From NCBI GenBank assembly GCA_964592635.1, contig CAZQFZ010000063.1, positions 1 through 15,083 on the forward strand: 15,083 nucleotides of DNA, read 5' to 3'. The translations under genes were made by a program, and so were the position numbers. The DNA is from VMCP01 sp964592635 (lineage in GTDB: Bacteria; Bacteroidota; Bacteroidia; NS11-12g; UBA955). Positions 1 to 7,147 of the stretch are shown here, one piece after another. The notes under the pieces were generated by a model. The model was not told the DNA's origin. It ran no database searches and saw only the letters and a program-made list of their open reading frames with translations. The stretch's first letter is position 1. Each line of letters starts with the position of its first letter.

Positions 1-83
1 CCGCTTTGTCGGCCATCACCGGCGAAATCGACAACGAAGAGGTGTTAGGGCATATATTCAGTAAGTTTTGTATCGGCAAATAA
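1..83 (+). CDS. mnmE: MnmE (TrmE) tRNA modification GTPase, C-terminal end only
   Basis: This is a partial gene entering from the left edge. The frame starting at base 3 reads ALSAITGEIDNEEVLGHIFS followed by KFCIGK and a TAA at 81-83. The GEI..EEVLG.IFS.FCIGK ending is the hallmark C-terminus of MnmE, a cytoplasmic GTPase that works with MnmG to build the cmnm5/nm5 modification at wobble U34 of certain tRNAs. In this family the Cys of the terminal C-x-G-K motif is required for the modification reaction, and it is present here. Only the last 26 residues are visible, so nothing can be said about the G domain. The gene converges with the broken gene at 139-762. The 55-bp gap between them holds T-rich tracts (about 103-116 and 132-140) but no strong hairpin. 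Confidence 0.93.
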   Translation, partial: ALSAITGEIDNEEVLGHIFSKFCIGK

Positions 84-138
84 ATTTATTTTTCTTTGAT
101 GAGCTAAAGTTTTTTAATAACTGTAGATGGATATTTTT

Positions 139-762
139 TTACCAATCATCTTTGAGTATTGGTTCTGTTGGTTTTCTTAAGTCTTCTTCAAGAGATTTAT
201 TGAACGCTCTGTTTAGTTCAATATAGCCTTTGATTGATCTATATGTTGGTTTGTTTAAGCCTTTATTAAACACTTCAGTTCTGTATCTAAAGTAATCTCT
301 GTAGTGTTTTGAGTGTGCAGGGACTGAAGGAGTACTGGAGGAGCCTGCAATAAAATTATTCCCATCATCAAAGGTTGTTATTCTTATTTTACCTTTTTTA
401 AATTGCACTACCATTTTGTAATAATTGCCTGAATTGATAGTAATTCCAAGTCCACCATCCCAATTGTACCTGTTTATGTAGTTTAATACAATTTGGTCAT
501 TAGTTTCTGAAACGATTACTTCATTTAGGTTCCTGAATTTTAGTGCTGCACAATTCTTAAATTTGATTTTCAAATCTTCGATATTCAAATTACTATCGAG
601 CTCAATGATTTTTGTGCTTAGTTTAAGTTCCTCAGAATTTTCATAAACACTATCGATTGTCAAAACTTCTTAAGCGGTTGCTCTATTTGTGACTAATAAG
701 AATCCTAAAATAAGCAAGTAGTTTATACAGTTTTTATATCGAAATTGACAGCAACATAACAT
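139..762 (-). pseudogene. Secreted protein of unknown family, interrupted by an in-frame stop after its signal peptide
   Basis: The long open stretch (139-663) encodes 174 residues with no ATG before residue 84; it opens only at a TTG. Reading upstream in the same frame gives two codons, then TAA at 670-672, then an uninterrupted 30-codon ORF starting at ATG 760-762. That ORF has the shape of a signal peptide: a basic N-region (QFRYKNC), a hydrophobic core (NYLLILGFLLV) and an AxA-like end (TNRATA). The simplest reading is one secreted protein of about 207 residues in which a sense codon has become TAA at the presumed cleavage site. The mature part is hydrophilic, has an isolated NWDGGLGI stretch, and ends in LKDDW. 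No family was recognised. Translation from the TTG would give a cytosolic protein without a signal peptide. A sequencing error or a recent nonsense mutation would both explain the break. Confidence 0.7.
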
Positions 763-859
763 GGATTTATGGTTGTTTATTTAGGAGTTGGAATAATAGT
801 ATTTAGAATAATTGAAAAGGATTGGAATGAATTTTTTTAGGGATTTTATGACAACACAA

Positions 860-1969
860 TTATTTAGCTCCTGGCGGTTTGAAATAATTTACTTTGACAA
901 TATTTGATGTTAAACCACTGCTAGTTTTGATGTAGTACATGGCAGGTATTACGGAATTCGGTCCAAAGCCCAAGCACCCATTAAAAACAATCGTATTACC
1001 AAGTTTCGTGGGTCTAAAACTAACCCAACCCTGACCACCTACTTTTTCAAAAATGACCCAATCTCCCTGATCCAAAATTTTTTCCTTCTCAAACACATAA
1101 AAGCCAACTCGCACAAGGCTGCCTGTATTTGAATTGCATTTGTTAATTGAAGTGAAACTTATGTCATCGAATAGGAGTGAAATTTGTTCATTCCCCAAGA
1201 AACTTAAAGTTGGGCATTGTGGTGCATTATTTGGTAGTTTATCTGTTTCGCTGACTAATGCCTTCTGAGGACTAATTAAAGTGAAGCTTTCAATAATTCC
1301 AACAAATGCACATCCAGGAAAACCGCCTAAGTTACAGCCTATGGCAGTAGATGCAGTTTTCATAATTGATTTTGTTGTCGAAATGCCATTTACAGCCGAA
1401 TTGAATTGTGTTAGAAAATCGCTGTTACGACGGGTGATGAAATTGTTTATTTGATCGGAACTGCTTTCTTGAACGGTCTTGTAAGGTGTGTGATTATCTA
1501 AAGAATACGTGCCATTTCCAAAAGCGTTTAAAACGATTTGATGTTTGAGTCTAGAACTATCCTTTTTAAAATCATAATAATACACATTAACAATTACTTT
1601 TCCCGAAATGCTGTAATCAAAAGCGAGAATGGAGTTTAATTTGTTGCCGTAAATGGAAATAAAAGCTGTTTTTACCCGCAAGCTGTTGTCAAACAAAACA
1701 CTTATGGCTGTGTCGCCAAAGTTTTTATAGATATTCATTTGGGTAATGTTTATAGGTTTTCCATCTGAATCGAAATCTCCATAAACATAACCGTTAATCC
1801 CTTTTTTGGGGGATGTATAAACGGCCTGTAATTCATTTTCTGCGTTTGATTTGTTTATGTCATTCAAAACCAAAAGATTCCCGGGCTGTGTGGGTTCAGT
1901 TTGAGTAGTGTTATTATCTTTACAAGAAATGAAAAATAACGGCACTAACAGGAGAGTGATTTTTTTCAT
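860..1969 (-). CDS. Lipoprotein of unknown function
   Basis: The 369-residue product begins with a short lipoprotein signal peptide. It has Lys2-Lys3, a hydrophobic core LLLVPLFF and a lipobox FISC with Cys16 as the lipidated residue. The Lys-Asp directly after Cys resembles the charged export signal that sends Bacteroidota lipoproteins to the cell surface, so an outer-membrane surface location is inferred. A Thr/Gln/Pro-rich tether follows (NNTTQTEPTQP). Residues of roughly 40-150 are beta-rich (GYVYGDFDSDGKP; VIVNVYYYDF). A mid section has clustered Cys and Gly (GCNLGGFPGCAF). The C-terminal 110 residues look like a beta-sandwich (VGFYVFEKEKIL; MYYIKTSSGL) ending PPGAK. No family was recognised. 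ATG 1967-1969 is preceded by an AT-rich leader without a clear Shine-Dalgarno. It appears to be a single-gene unit. Confidence 0.85.
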   Translation of the reverse strand: MKKITLLLVPLFFISCKDNNTTQTEPTQPGNLLVLNDINKSNAENELQAVYTSPKKGINGYVYGDFDSDGKPINITQMNIYKNFGDTAISVLFDNSLRVKTAFISIYGNKLNSILAFDYSISGKVIVNVYYYDFKKDSSRLKHQIVLNAFGNGTYSLDNHTPYKTVQESSSDQINNFITRRNSDFLTQFNSAVNGISTTKSIMKTASTAIGCNLGGFPGCAFVGIIESFTLISPQKALVSETDKLPNNAPQCPTLSFLGNEQISLLFDDISFTSINKCNSNTGSLVRVGFYVFEKEKILDQGDWVIFEKVGGQGWVSFRPTKLGNTIVFNGCLGFGPNSVIPAMYYIKTSSGLTSNIVKVNYFKPPGAK

Positions 1970-2500
1970 ATATTAATAATGATTAAAACGAAAATAGGAA
2001 ATAATTATTAAAAATAAATAATATACGATTAAAATTATTGTTATTAATAACTGTTATTAAACAATATACAGGTTAAATTAGGTAGAACTATTTTATCAGA
2101 TTAAAATTATTTATTTTTTTCAGTTACATGTAGTTGCATTCAAAATTCATACTATTCAAATAAGACCTAGTTGTTTTTAAATCTCAAAGTAATCTTTTTA
2201 TATATTACTTTTTAGTCACTAAATATAGTACATCAATCCCGTATTAATTAGACAGAATCACTGTTAGATTTTAGGTTTAATTTCTTTGTTTTGATTGAGT
2301 TTTTTAAATGTCAATTAATAATAAAGTATGGAATGGAACATTGATTTATGGGAATTAGCCCACAGATTTTGGATAGGTTATTATGTTGTGTGGTATTTAC
2401 CCATTCACATTTAACATTTTACATCTTTGTGAGTAATTTGTAATATTGTAATCTTCTCCGATTTCGGGTGTTTAATTATCACTTCAATTAATATTTTTAA
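1970..2500. other. AT-rich non-coding stretch upstream of the lipoprotein
   Basis: These 531 bases lie upstream of the lipoprotein gene and downstream of the exported Cys-rich protein. No ORF of convincing length or composition is present on either strand; the longest noticed is a 28-codon ORF from ATG 2328 (+) with no supporting feature. No tRNA, CRISPR or transposon signature was seen. A perfect 12-bp palindrome, GTTATTAATAAC (2040-2051), with a further GTTATTAA at 2053-2060, sits about 70-90 bp upstream of the lipoprotein start and could be an operator. At the right end, AATTAAT (2486-2492) and ATTAATT (2500-2506) form an AT-only hairpin over the stop codon of the neighbouring gene. No exact TAnnTTTG box was found for the lipoprotein. 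Confidence 0.6.
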
Positions 2501-3139
2501 TTAATTCACAGTTGCTGATTTTGCTTGAAAAACTAGGAAATCAGTATTGCCTCCAGTGCCGAATACGCTAATGTTGCCTTTGACCAATTTGGGTTTTTTA
2601 CAAGCCATACAACCCATTTTAACAATGCATTGAGCGCTTATAGTTTGGCCACTTGTTATTGCTGATACATCGCAATCTGCATTAGGCTCAGAAGAAGCGG
2701 ATGCATCACAATCACAAACTATTTTAGCATCACCCTCAGAACCAGAAGAACCACCCGATCCCAATTCTGAACAGACGCGTAACCCTAAATCGGTTTTGAA
2801 ATAAAGGATATACCAATTGAACTGAGAATCTATGGAATAACTAAAATTTAAATTGTTATTTTCATCCATCTGTATGGATTTCCAATTTGAAAAAATATGA
2901 GAGGTTTGCAAAATGGATCCGATTGTGGTAGATTTAGAAATCGAAGCGTTGCCGAATTGATCATAAATTAGCGAGATGGTGATTTTTTCAGTCGGATTTT
3001 CGCTATTCATAGCAGAAAATTGATGTATTTGACCCGGGCTGTACCAAGCGCTTTTCGGTGATTCTTTAGAAAAGGAACTAATAAAAAATAGTACTGGTAT
3101 CAAAAGATACTTACTTGTTTTTTGATTGGAAGTAATCAT
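2501..3139 (-). CDS. Exported Ser/Cys-rich protein of unknown function
   Basis: Starting at ATG 3137-3139 gives 212 residues. The N-terminus is a plausible signal peptide: MITSNQKTSK, then the core YLLIPVLFFISSFS. This start is preferred because it is preceded by GGAAG nine bases upstream and by TTAAA directly before the ATG. The frame stays open upstream to ATG 3238, which would add 33 residues built partly from a tandem duplication and would bury the signal peptide. The middle is Asn/Ser-rich. A Gly/Ser segment (GSGGSSGSEGD) follows, then a Cys cluster: CDCD, DC, QC, GCMAC, finishing CKK, seven cysteines within about 55 residues counting from VCSEL. That could be disulfide-stabilised or metal-binding; no family was recognised. 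Export to the periplasm or beyond is inferred. Confidence 0.75.
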   Translation of the reverse strand: MITSNQKTSKYLLIPVLFFISSFSKESPKSAWYSPGQIHQFSAMNSENPTEKITISLIYDQFGNASISKSTTIGSILQTSHIFSNWKSIQMDENNNLNFSYSIDSQFNWYILYFKTDLGLRVCSELGSGGSSGSEGDAKIVCDCDASASSEPNADCDVSAITSGQTISAQCIVKMGCMACKKPKLVKGNISVFGTGGNTDFLVFQAKSATVN

Positions 3140-3164
3140 TTTAATGCACTTCCAGTTTACAAAT

Positions 3165-3200
3165 TTGCTGATGGATTTCATATTGCTGATGGATTTCATA
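3165..3200. repeat. 18-bp tandem duplication in the 5' region of the Cys-rich gene
   Basis: TTGCTGATGGATTTCATA occurs twice head to tail (3165-3182 and 3183-3200), identical at every base. A degenerate third piece (CTAATGCTGA) follows at 3201-3210. In the gene's frame each unit encodes M-K-S-I-S-(N/K), so each copy adds an in-frame ATG upstream of the preferred start at 3139. It is either part of a translated N-terminal extension or a duplicated leader. Confidence 0.85.
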
Positions 3201-3443
3201 CTAATGCTGAATAACAATTTTATGTATTTCATATTCATGATGTTTAATTGGAATTAATAGATTACCGTTGAAATTCCACCCATTTCAATCTCGCTTGTTG
3301 AGTCATTCATATCGAGTAGCCACAATCAACAGTTTACCTCCAATTCATAACATAGCTTCGCCACCTGAGCTACAAAAAATTAACTCATTTCAAAAACATA
3401 TCGAGTGGAAACCCAATAAAACAAATCTACTGATTAGAAATTT

Positions 3444-3470
3444 GAAAAATATAGTGACATGTCACTATAT
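3444..3470 (-). terminator. Perfect 22-bp palindrome with a U-tract; terminator or operator
   Basis: Bases 3449-3459 (ATATAGTGACA) are followed directly by their exact reverse complement at 3460-3470 (TGTCACTATAT). Read on the minus strand, the 9-bp stem with a CATG loop runs straight into TTTTTC. That fits intrinsic termination about 50 nt after the AAA+ gene's stop at 3521. A perfect dyad with no spacer also fits an operator for a dimeric regulator. It lies where a -33 element would be relative to the minus-strand box TAGATTTG (3422-3429), which otherwise lacks one. The two readings are not exclusive. Confidence 0.5.
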
Positions 3471-3520
3471 CCCCAGAAAAAAATAGGACCGTTAAAAGAG
3501 ATGAAATTCCAATTCAAGCA

Positions 3521-4984
3521 TCAAAACAAATCACCAAAGTCGAAGCCGTTTTGGATGCGTTCTTTGCCGAGTTTTTGGTGTTCAGCAAGCGACCATAATA
3601 CGAATTCCTTCAAGAATAATTTGTCGTGGCCCGATGCCTCCGGCTGGTAGCTCCTGAGTAAATCTTCCAGCGATTGGATTTTGTTTAATGTCGATTCGTA
3701 TTCCGATTGTTCGCTGTCGTCGTATAAGAAAACACCACCATCGGCAATTAACTCCGCCAGTAATTCATCGTATGGTGTGGATTCGGTCTTCTTGCTTAAT
3801 TTTTCAATGCGAGGGAAATATGCAGGCATGAGCGACTTTACCGCAGCACCAATTAATTGTGTCGCTACAAATGCGGCTCCCTCTTGCTCACCCTCGTAAA
3901 CCAATTCCACCTTCCCTGTAATAGCAGGGATAATTCCCATGAAATCCGATAAACGTACCGAAGTATTCGACTCCCCATTGATCAAAGCACGACGTTCGGC
4001 AGTGCTGACCAGGTTCTCTAACATCGAAATACTCATACGTGCGCTAACACCGCTTTTGTCGTCTACGTACTCGTTGTCTCGGGCTTCGAAAATAATCTGT
4101 TCCAATAAATCTCTGGCCAATTCGGGAATGTAAACGCGCTGAGATTGCTCCGCGGTTATTTGGGATTCTTGCGCAGAAATTTTACGAGCAATTTCTATGG
4201 TTTCTGGATAATGAGTCAGAATTTGTGATCCAATTCGATCTTTTAAAGGAGTAACAATGCTTCCGCGATTGGTGTAATCTTCTGGGTTTGCGGTAAATAC
4301 AAATTGCAAATCCAAGGCCAACCGAAGTTTGAAACCACGAATTTGAATGTCGCCTTCTTGTAGGATGTTGAATAAAGCTACCTGAATTCGAGCTTGCAAA
4401 TCAGGCAACTCGTTAATTACAAATATGCAACGATTGGAACGAGGTATCATCCCAAAATGAATCACACGATCATCCGCATACGACAATTTTAAATTGGACG
4501 CCTTTATGGGATCCACATCGCCAATTAGATCAGCAACGGTAACATCGGGAGTTGCAAGTTTTTCTGTGAAACGATCCGAACGATGCAGCCAAGAAATAGG
4601 CGTATCATCGCCTTTTTCTGCCATCAATTCTTTGGCGTATCGGGATATGGGTTGAAAGGGATCATCATTGATTTCAGAACCTTGTACGCAAGGAATGTAT
4701 TCATCCAACAAATTGACCATCAATCGAGCCAGTCGGGTTTTAGCTTGTCCCCGGAGACCCAATAAGTTAATGTTATGTCTAGATAAAATAGCACGTTCCA
4801 ATTCAGGAATAACGGTTTTTTCGAAGCCGTGCACACCGGGAAACGAATCCACTCCGTTTTGAATGTTGGCAATCAAATTTTTGCGTAATTCGTCTTTGAT
4901 GGATTGGTAAGAATACCCCGCTTTTTTCAGTTCTCCGAATGTTGAAATCATATTATTTAAGTCGTTTTTTTCTGTTGGATTCAT
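3521..4984 (-). CDS. MoxR/Mg-chelatase (ChlI)-like AAA+ ATPase partnered with a VWA protein
   Basis: The 487-residue product has one AAA+ module. The Walker A motif is G76-L-R-G-Q-A-K-T83, with Ala in place of the usual third Gly. The Walker B strand is CIFVINEL (186-193), with Asn191 in place of the usual Asp before Glu192. Sensor 1 is in FTANPEDYTNRG (Asn233), and an arginine-finger-like LKDRIGS has Arg250. Sequences of the type GSEINDDP, NELPDLQARIQV and NILQEGD are typical of the cytosolic magnesium-chelatase-like ATPases that occur beside VWA proteins; chlorophyll synthesis is not implied. Such pairs are thought to remodel or load partner proteins, but no client is identifiable here. The start overlaps the upstream VWA gene by 32 bp, which suggests translational coupling. 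An internal ATG at 4949-4951, one base past the VWA stop, begins MISTFGELKKAGY and is an equally good alternative start. Confidence 0.88.
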   Translation of the reverse strand: MNPTEKNDLNNMISTFGELKKAGYSYQSIKDELRKNLIANIQNGVDSFPGVHGFEKTVIPELERAILSRHNINLLGLRGQAKTRLARLMVNLLDEYIPCVQGSEINDDPFQPISRYAKELMAEKGDDTPISWLHRSDRFTEKLATPDVTVADLIGDVDPIKASNLKLSYADDRVIHFGMIPRSNRCIFVINELPDLQARIQVALFNILQEGDIQIRGFKLRLALDLQFVFTANPEDYTNRGSIVTPLKDRIGSQILTHYPETIEIARKISAQESQITAEQSQRVYIPELARDLLEQIIFEARDNEYVDDKSGVSARMSISMLENLVSTAERRALINGESNTSVRLSDFMGIIPAITGKVELVYEGEQEGAAFVATQLIGAAVKSLMPAYFPRIEKLSKKTESTPYDELLAELIADGGVFLYDDSEQSEYESTLNKIQSLEDLLRSYQPEASGHDKLFLKEFVLWSLAEHQKLGKERIQNGFDFGDLF

Positions 4985-6092
4985 AATCTTGAAATATCAT
5001 TTCCCCTAAACCTTTTAAGCCCGTAAAAAAGGCTTTCCCCTGATTGGCTTCGGTGAATTTATCTACAAATCGTTGAAGGTAAGGGTCTTGGGCAATCATA
5101 AAAGTGGTTATGGGGATATGCAATTTTCGTGCTTGTGCAGCTTGAGTATAACACTGCTCGGTGATGTAGGGGTCTAAGCCATTGCTATTCATATAGTAAC
5201 GGCCATCGCGTTCTTTAACACAACTGGGCTTACCATCTGTAATCATGAAAATCTGTTTGTGTGTATTTTTCTTTCTTCGGAGGATGTCCATAGCGAGCTG
5301 AAGTCCCGCAACTGTGTTCGTGTGAAAAGGCCCAACCTTGAGATAGGGTATATCTTTGATGGATATTCGCCAAGCATCGTTTCCAAAAACCAAAATATCC
5401 AGAGTGTCTTTGGGATAGCGCGTGGTGATTAATTCTGCCAATGCCATAGCCACTTTTTTGGCTGGAGTGATTCGGTCTTCACCGTATAAAATCATGGAGT
5501 GACTGATATCAATCATCAGCACCGTACTCATTTGACTTTGGTATTGTGAATCTTCTACAACTAGATCATCTTCGGTTAGTTCAATTTCTCCAGATCCGCT
5601 TCTTACGTGAGCGTTTCTGAGACTCTCGGTCATGGATATTTTTTCGAGCGCATCACCGAATTGGTAATTGCGATATTCTCCCGTGAGGTCTTCGCCTTGA
5701 CCAGAAGCTTTGGTTTTGTGGTTGCCGGGACCACTTTTGTGAAGATCTCCAAAGATTTGTTCTAATGCCGTTTGACGAATGGCTCTTTCCGTTTTGGCGG
5801 TGATCCCGAAACCCGATCCCCCGGAATCGTTCAACTCTTCTCGAATGTATCCGCGTTCTTTCAAATCTTGGATGAAGTCATCGATGGTGTAATTTTCATC
5901 CGTAAGTTGATATTCTTTATCCAGTTCTCTTAACCAAGCAATGGCTTCATCAAAGTCGCCCGAAGTGTGCGTAATGAGTTCTTTGAAAATATCAAATAAA
6001 ACATCGAATGGCTCTAAGGATTTAGGTTCAAATTCTTTGAAATAAAAACCGCGACTACCAGAAGATGAAATCATGACCTTATCAACGAACAT
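4953..6092 (-). CDS. VWA-domain protein, partner of the AAA+ ATPase
   Basis: From ATG 6090-6092 this is 379 residues; a TTG at 6101 would add three more. The C-terminal half is a von Willebrand A domain. It has a complete MIDAS metal site: D-I-S-H-S (about residues 195-199) after strand VLMI, Thr in HTNTVAG (about 258-260), and ITDGKPS (about 284-290). Between them lie an FGNDAW strand and the helix AMALAELITTRYP. The N-terminal half (about 1-170) is acidic and mixed-helical, with a Gly-rich linker (NDSGGSGFG, then KSGPGNHKTKASGQGED). No signal peptide or membrane helix is visible, so it is cytosolic. By analogy with ChlD/ChlI and CoxE/MoxR pairs, it should bind the downstream AAA+ ring through the MIDAS and link it to a substrate; that is inference. 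It is the first gene of a two-gene operon and is divergent from the AraC-type regulator. Confidence 0.87.
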   Translation of the reverse strand: MFVDKVMISSSGSRGFYFKEFEPKSLEPFDVLFDIFKELITHTSGDFDEAIAWLRELDKEYQLTDENYTIDDFIQDLKERGYIREELNDSGGSGFGITAKTERAIRQTALEQIFGDLHKSGPGNHKTKASGQGEDLTGEYRNYQFGDALEKISMTESLRNAHVRSGSGEIELTEDDLVVEDSQYQSQMSTVLMIDISHSMILYGEDRITPAKKVAMALAELITTRYPKDTLDILVFGNDAWRISIKDIPYLKVGPFHTNTVAGLQLAMDILRRKKNTHKQIFMITDGKPSCVKERDGRYYMNSNGLDPYITEQCYTQAAQARKLHIPITTFMIAQDPYLQRFVDKFTEANQGKAFFTGLKGLGEMIFQDYESNRKKRLK

Positions 6093-6147
6093 AACCCTCA
6101 AAATGTTTCAAGAACCGTAAAATTTCCGCAATTGGAATATCGGATAT

Positions 6148-6194
6148 AGTTGATTCGAAGGTATATATAAACTGGCAAACCAACGGGTAGTTAG
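6148..6194 (+). repeat. Copy A of a direct repeat flanking the 6409-11285 gene block
   Basis: It shares AGTTGATT, then GAAGGTATATATA, then ACTGGCAAACCAACGG (6171-6186) and TAG-type sequence with copy B at 11314-11354, in the same orientation. Copy A has two extra A's after GTATATATA and an extra G after ACGG. Weak similarity continues past 6194 (GTTAG, later ACAT.TACCG), so the original element may have been 75-80 bp. The long inverted arms of copy B are not conserved here; a shorter CAACG (6181-6185) / CGTTG hairpin is possible instead. Confidence 0.75.
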
Positions 6195-6310
6195 ACGTTG
6201 TAGAACATTACCGTAGTTTAAATACCAGATTCATAAGGAGGAATGAAAGTTGATGAAACTAGTTGTAATAATGTATTGATTTACATTGAATAGTTTGGTT
6301 TATTAGGAAT

Positions 6311-6340
6311 TATGATTAAAAATTCGTAAATTTACTTTTG
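6311..6340 (+). promoter_or_regulatory. Candidate Bacteroidota promoter for the AraC-type regulator
   Basis: TACTTTTG at 6333-6340 is an exact TAnnTTTG -7 box. The -33 position carries only TATG (6311-6314, spacer 18) instead of TTTG, so the match is partial. Transcription would start near 6346, giving a leader of about 60 nt to ATG 6409. Confidence 0.4.
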
Positions 6341-6408
6341 AATGTCTAAAAAAATAAATCTCAATAGACGTTAATTATACCTTCAATACATTCTTAATTC
6401 AATGTTTT

Positions 6409-6951
6409 ATGAAACTCCACATTAAGAATATGGTCTGTTTACGCTGCGAATTGTGGGTAAAACAAATTTTTCGAGATTTGGAAATTCCTATTAATCATGT
6501 GAAATTGGGGGAAGTTGATGTAGTGGGCGAGATCTCTGAAGTTGAATTCACCCAAATAAATAAAAAATTACTCGAAGCAGGATTTGAACTGATTGTTGAT
6601 GTGAATTCTCAGTTACTCGAACAAATCAAATTGGAAGTATATGCTTGGGTAAACTCTGAAGACAATAAATCCGACCCAATTTTTACCAAACAGTTAAGTA
6701 ATAGACTGAAGAAGGAATATAGTTTTTTGTCGCATGTTTTTTCTTTGGGGATGCATGAAACTCTGAAGCATTATATCATTCGACTTCGAATTGAACGAGT
6801 AAAACGCTTGATATTGCAGAATGAGTTGAATTTTTCGGAAATTTCATTCGAACTTAATTACAGTAGTCTTGCCCATTTATCTAAGCAATTCAAGCTCATT
6901 GAAGGGATGACCCCAACTGAGTATAAATTGGAAGTGCTGCCCCCTAAATAA
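6409..6951 (+). CDS. AraC-family regulator with an HMA-like N-terminal domain
   Basis: The 180-residue product has two parts. Residues 1-70 resemble a heavy-metal-associated (HMA) fold: strand MKLHIKNM, then V-C10-L-R-C13 as a possible metal-binding CxxC, then helix and strand segments through LLEAGFELIVD. Residues of about 95-178 form the double helix-turn-helix of AraC proteins. These include TKQLSNRLKKEYSFLSHVFS, the linker IRLRIERVKRLIL, the second HTH NFSEISFELNYSSLAHLSKQ and the family ending GMTPTEYK. It is cytosolic and probably a DNA-binding transcription regulator; copper or another thiophilic metal as the signal is only an inference from CxxC. It is much shorter than classical AraC proteins of about 290 residues because the sensor domain is so small. 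It lies just upstream of the universal stress gene with a 196-bp gap, so separate promoters are likely. Its targets are unknown. Confidence 0.87.
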   Translation: MKLHIKNMVCLRCELWVKQIFRDLEIPINHVKLGEVDVVGEISEVEFTQINKKLLEAGFELIVDVNSQLLEQIKLEVYAWVNSEDNKSDPIFTKQLSNRLKKEYSFLSHVFSLGMHETLKHYIIRLRIERVKRLILQNELNFSEISFELNYSSLAHLSKQFKLIEGMTPTEYKLEVLPPK

Positions 6952-7147
6952 TTGTCGAGTCAATAATTATTCCTTGTTTGGGATTGATCGTATTTGTGGC
7001 AGTTACCATTAATTTAGAAGTCAACTGGGAAATGTATAAACTATTCTAGGAAAAGTATAAGGGAATAATGCGTGTTTACATGCAATTTTGAGTAAATAAT
7101 ACCTTGAAATCTTCCATTCTTTCAATGCTTAATTAATTCAATAAATT

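Larger units (their letters stand above)
3140..3520. other. Intergenic leader region between the AAA+ gene and the Cys-rich gene
   Basis: This holds the 18-bp tandem repeat (3165-3200), an imperfect inverted repeat TTAATT-GG-AATTAA just beyond ATG 3238, a candidate -7 box on the minus strand (CAAATCTA at 3422-3429, read as TAGATTTG) and the 22-bp palindrome at 3449-3470. Short plus-strand open frames cross it, but they have no start context or composition that supports a gene. Confidence 0.55.
6093..6408. other. Divergent intergenic region between the VWA operon and the regulator gene
   Basis: This 316-bp region holds copy A of a repeated element (6148-6194), a full consensus Shine-Dalgarno-like TAAGGAGG (6234-6241), and a -7-type box TACTTTTG (6333-6340) that is the best promoter candidate for the plus-strand regulator. 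No exact minus-strand TAnnTTTG box for the VWA operon was found. Two very short frames follow TAAGGAGG: 16 codons from ATG 6243, with only one base of spacing, and 8 codons from ATG 6253, with 11 bases of spacing. Neither can be called a gene. Confidence 0.6.

Noticed and set aside
2328..2414. 28-codon plus-strand ORF in the AT-rich gap (MEWNIDLWELAHRFW...)
   Set aside because: No ribosome binding site, promoter or recognisable family; its length is within chance expectation.
2486..2506. AT-only inverted repeat AATTAAT/ATTAATT as terminator of the Cys-rich gene
   Set aside because: It overlaps the stop codon, has no GC pairs and no following U-tract, so it is too weak to call.
3268..3650. 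Plus-strand open frames across the 3' end of the AAA+ gene and its flank
   Set aside because: They overlap the AAA+ coding sequence or low-complexity intergenic DNA, have no plausible product, and run antisense to a clear gene.
6952..6980. AT-only hairpin (AATAATT...AATTATT) after the AraC-type regulator
   Set aside because: Weak stem without a U-tract; such arms are frequent by chance in this AT-rich DNA.
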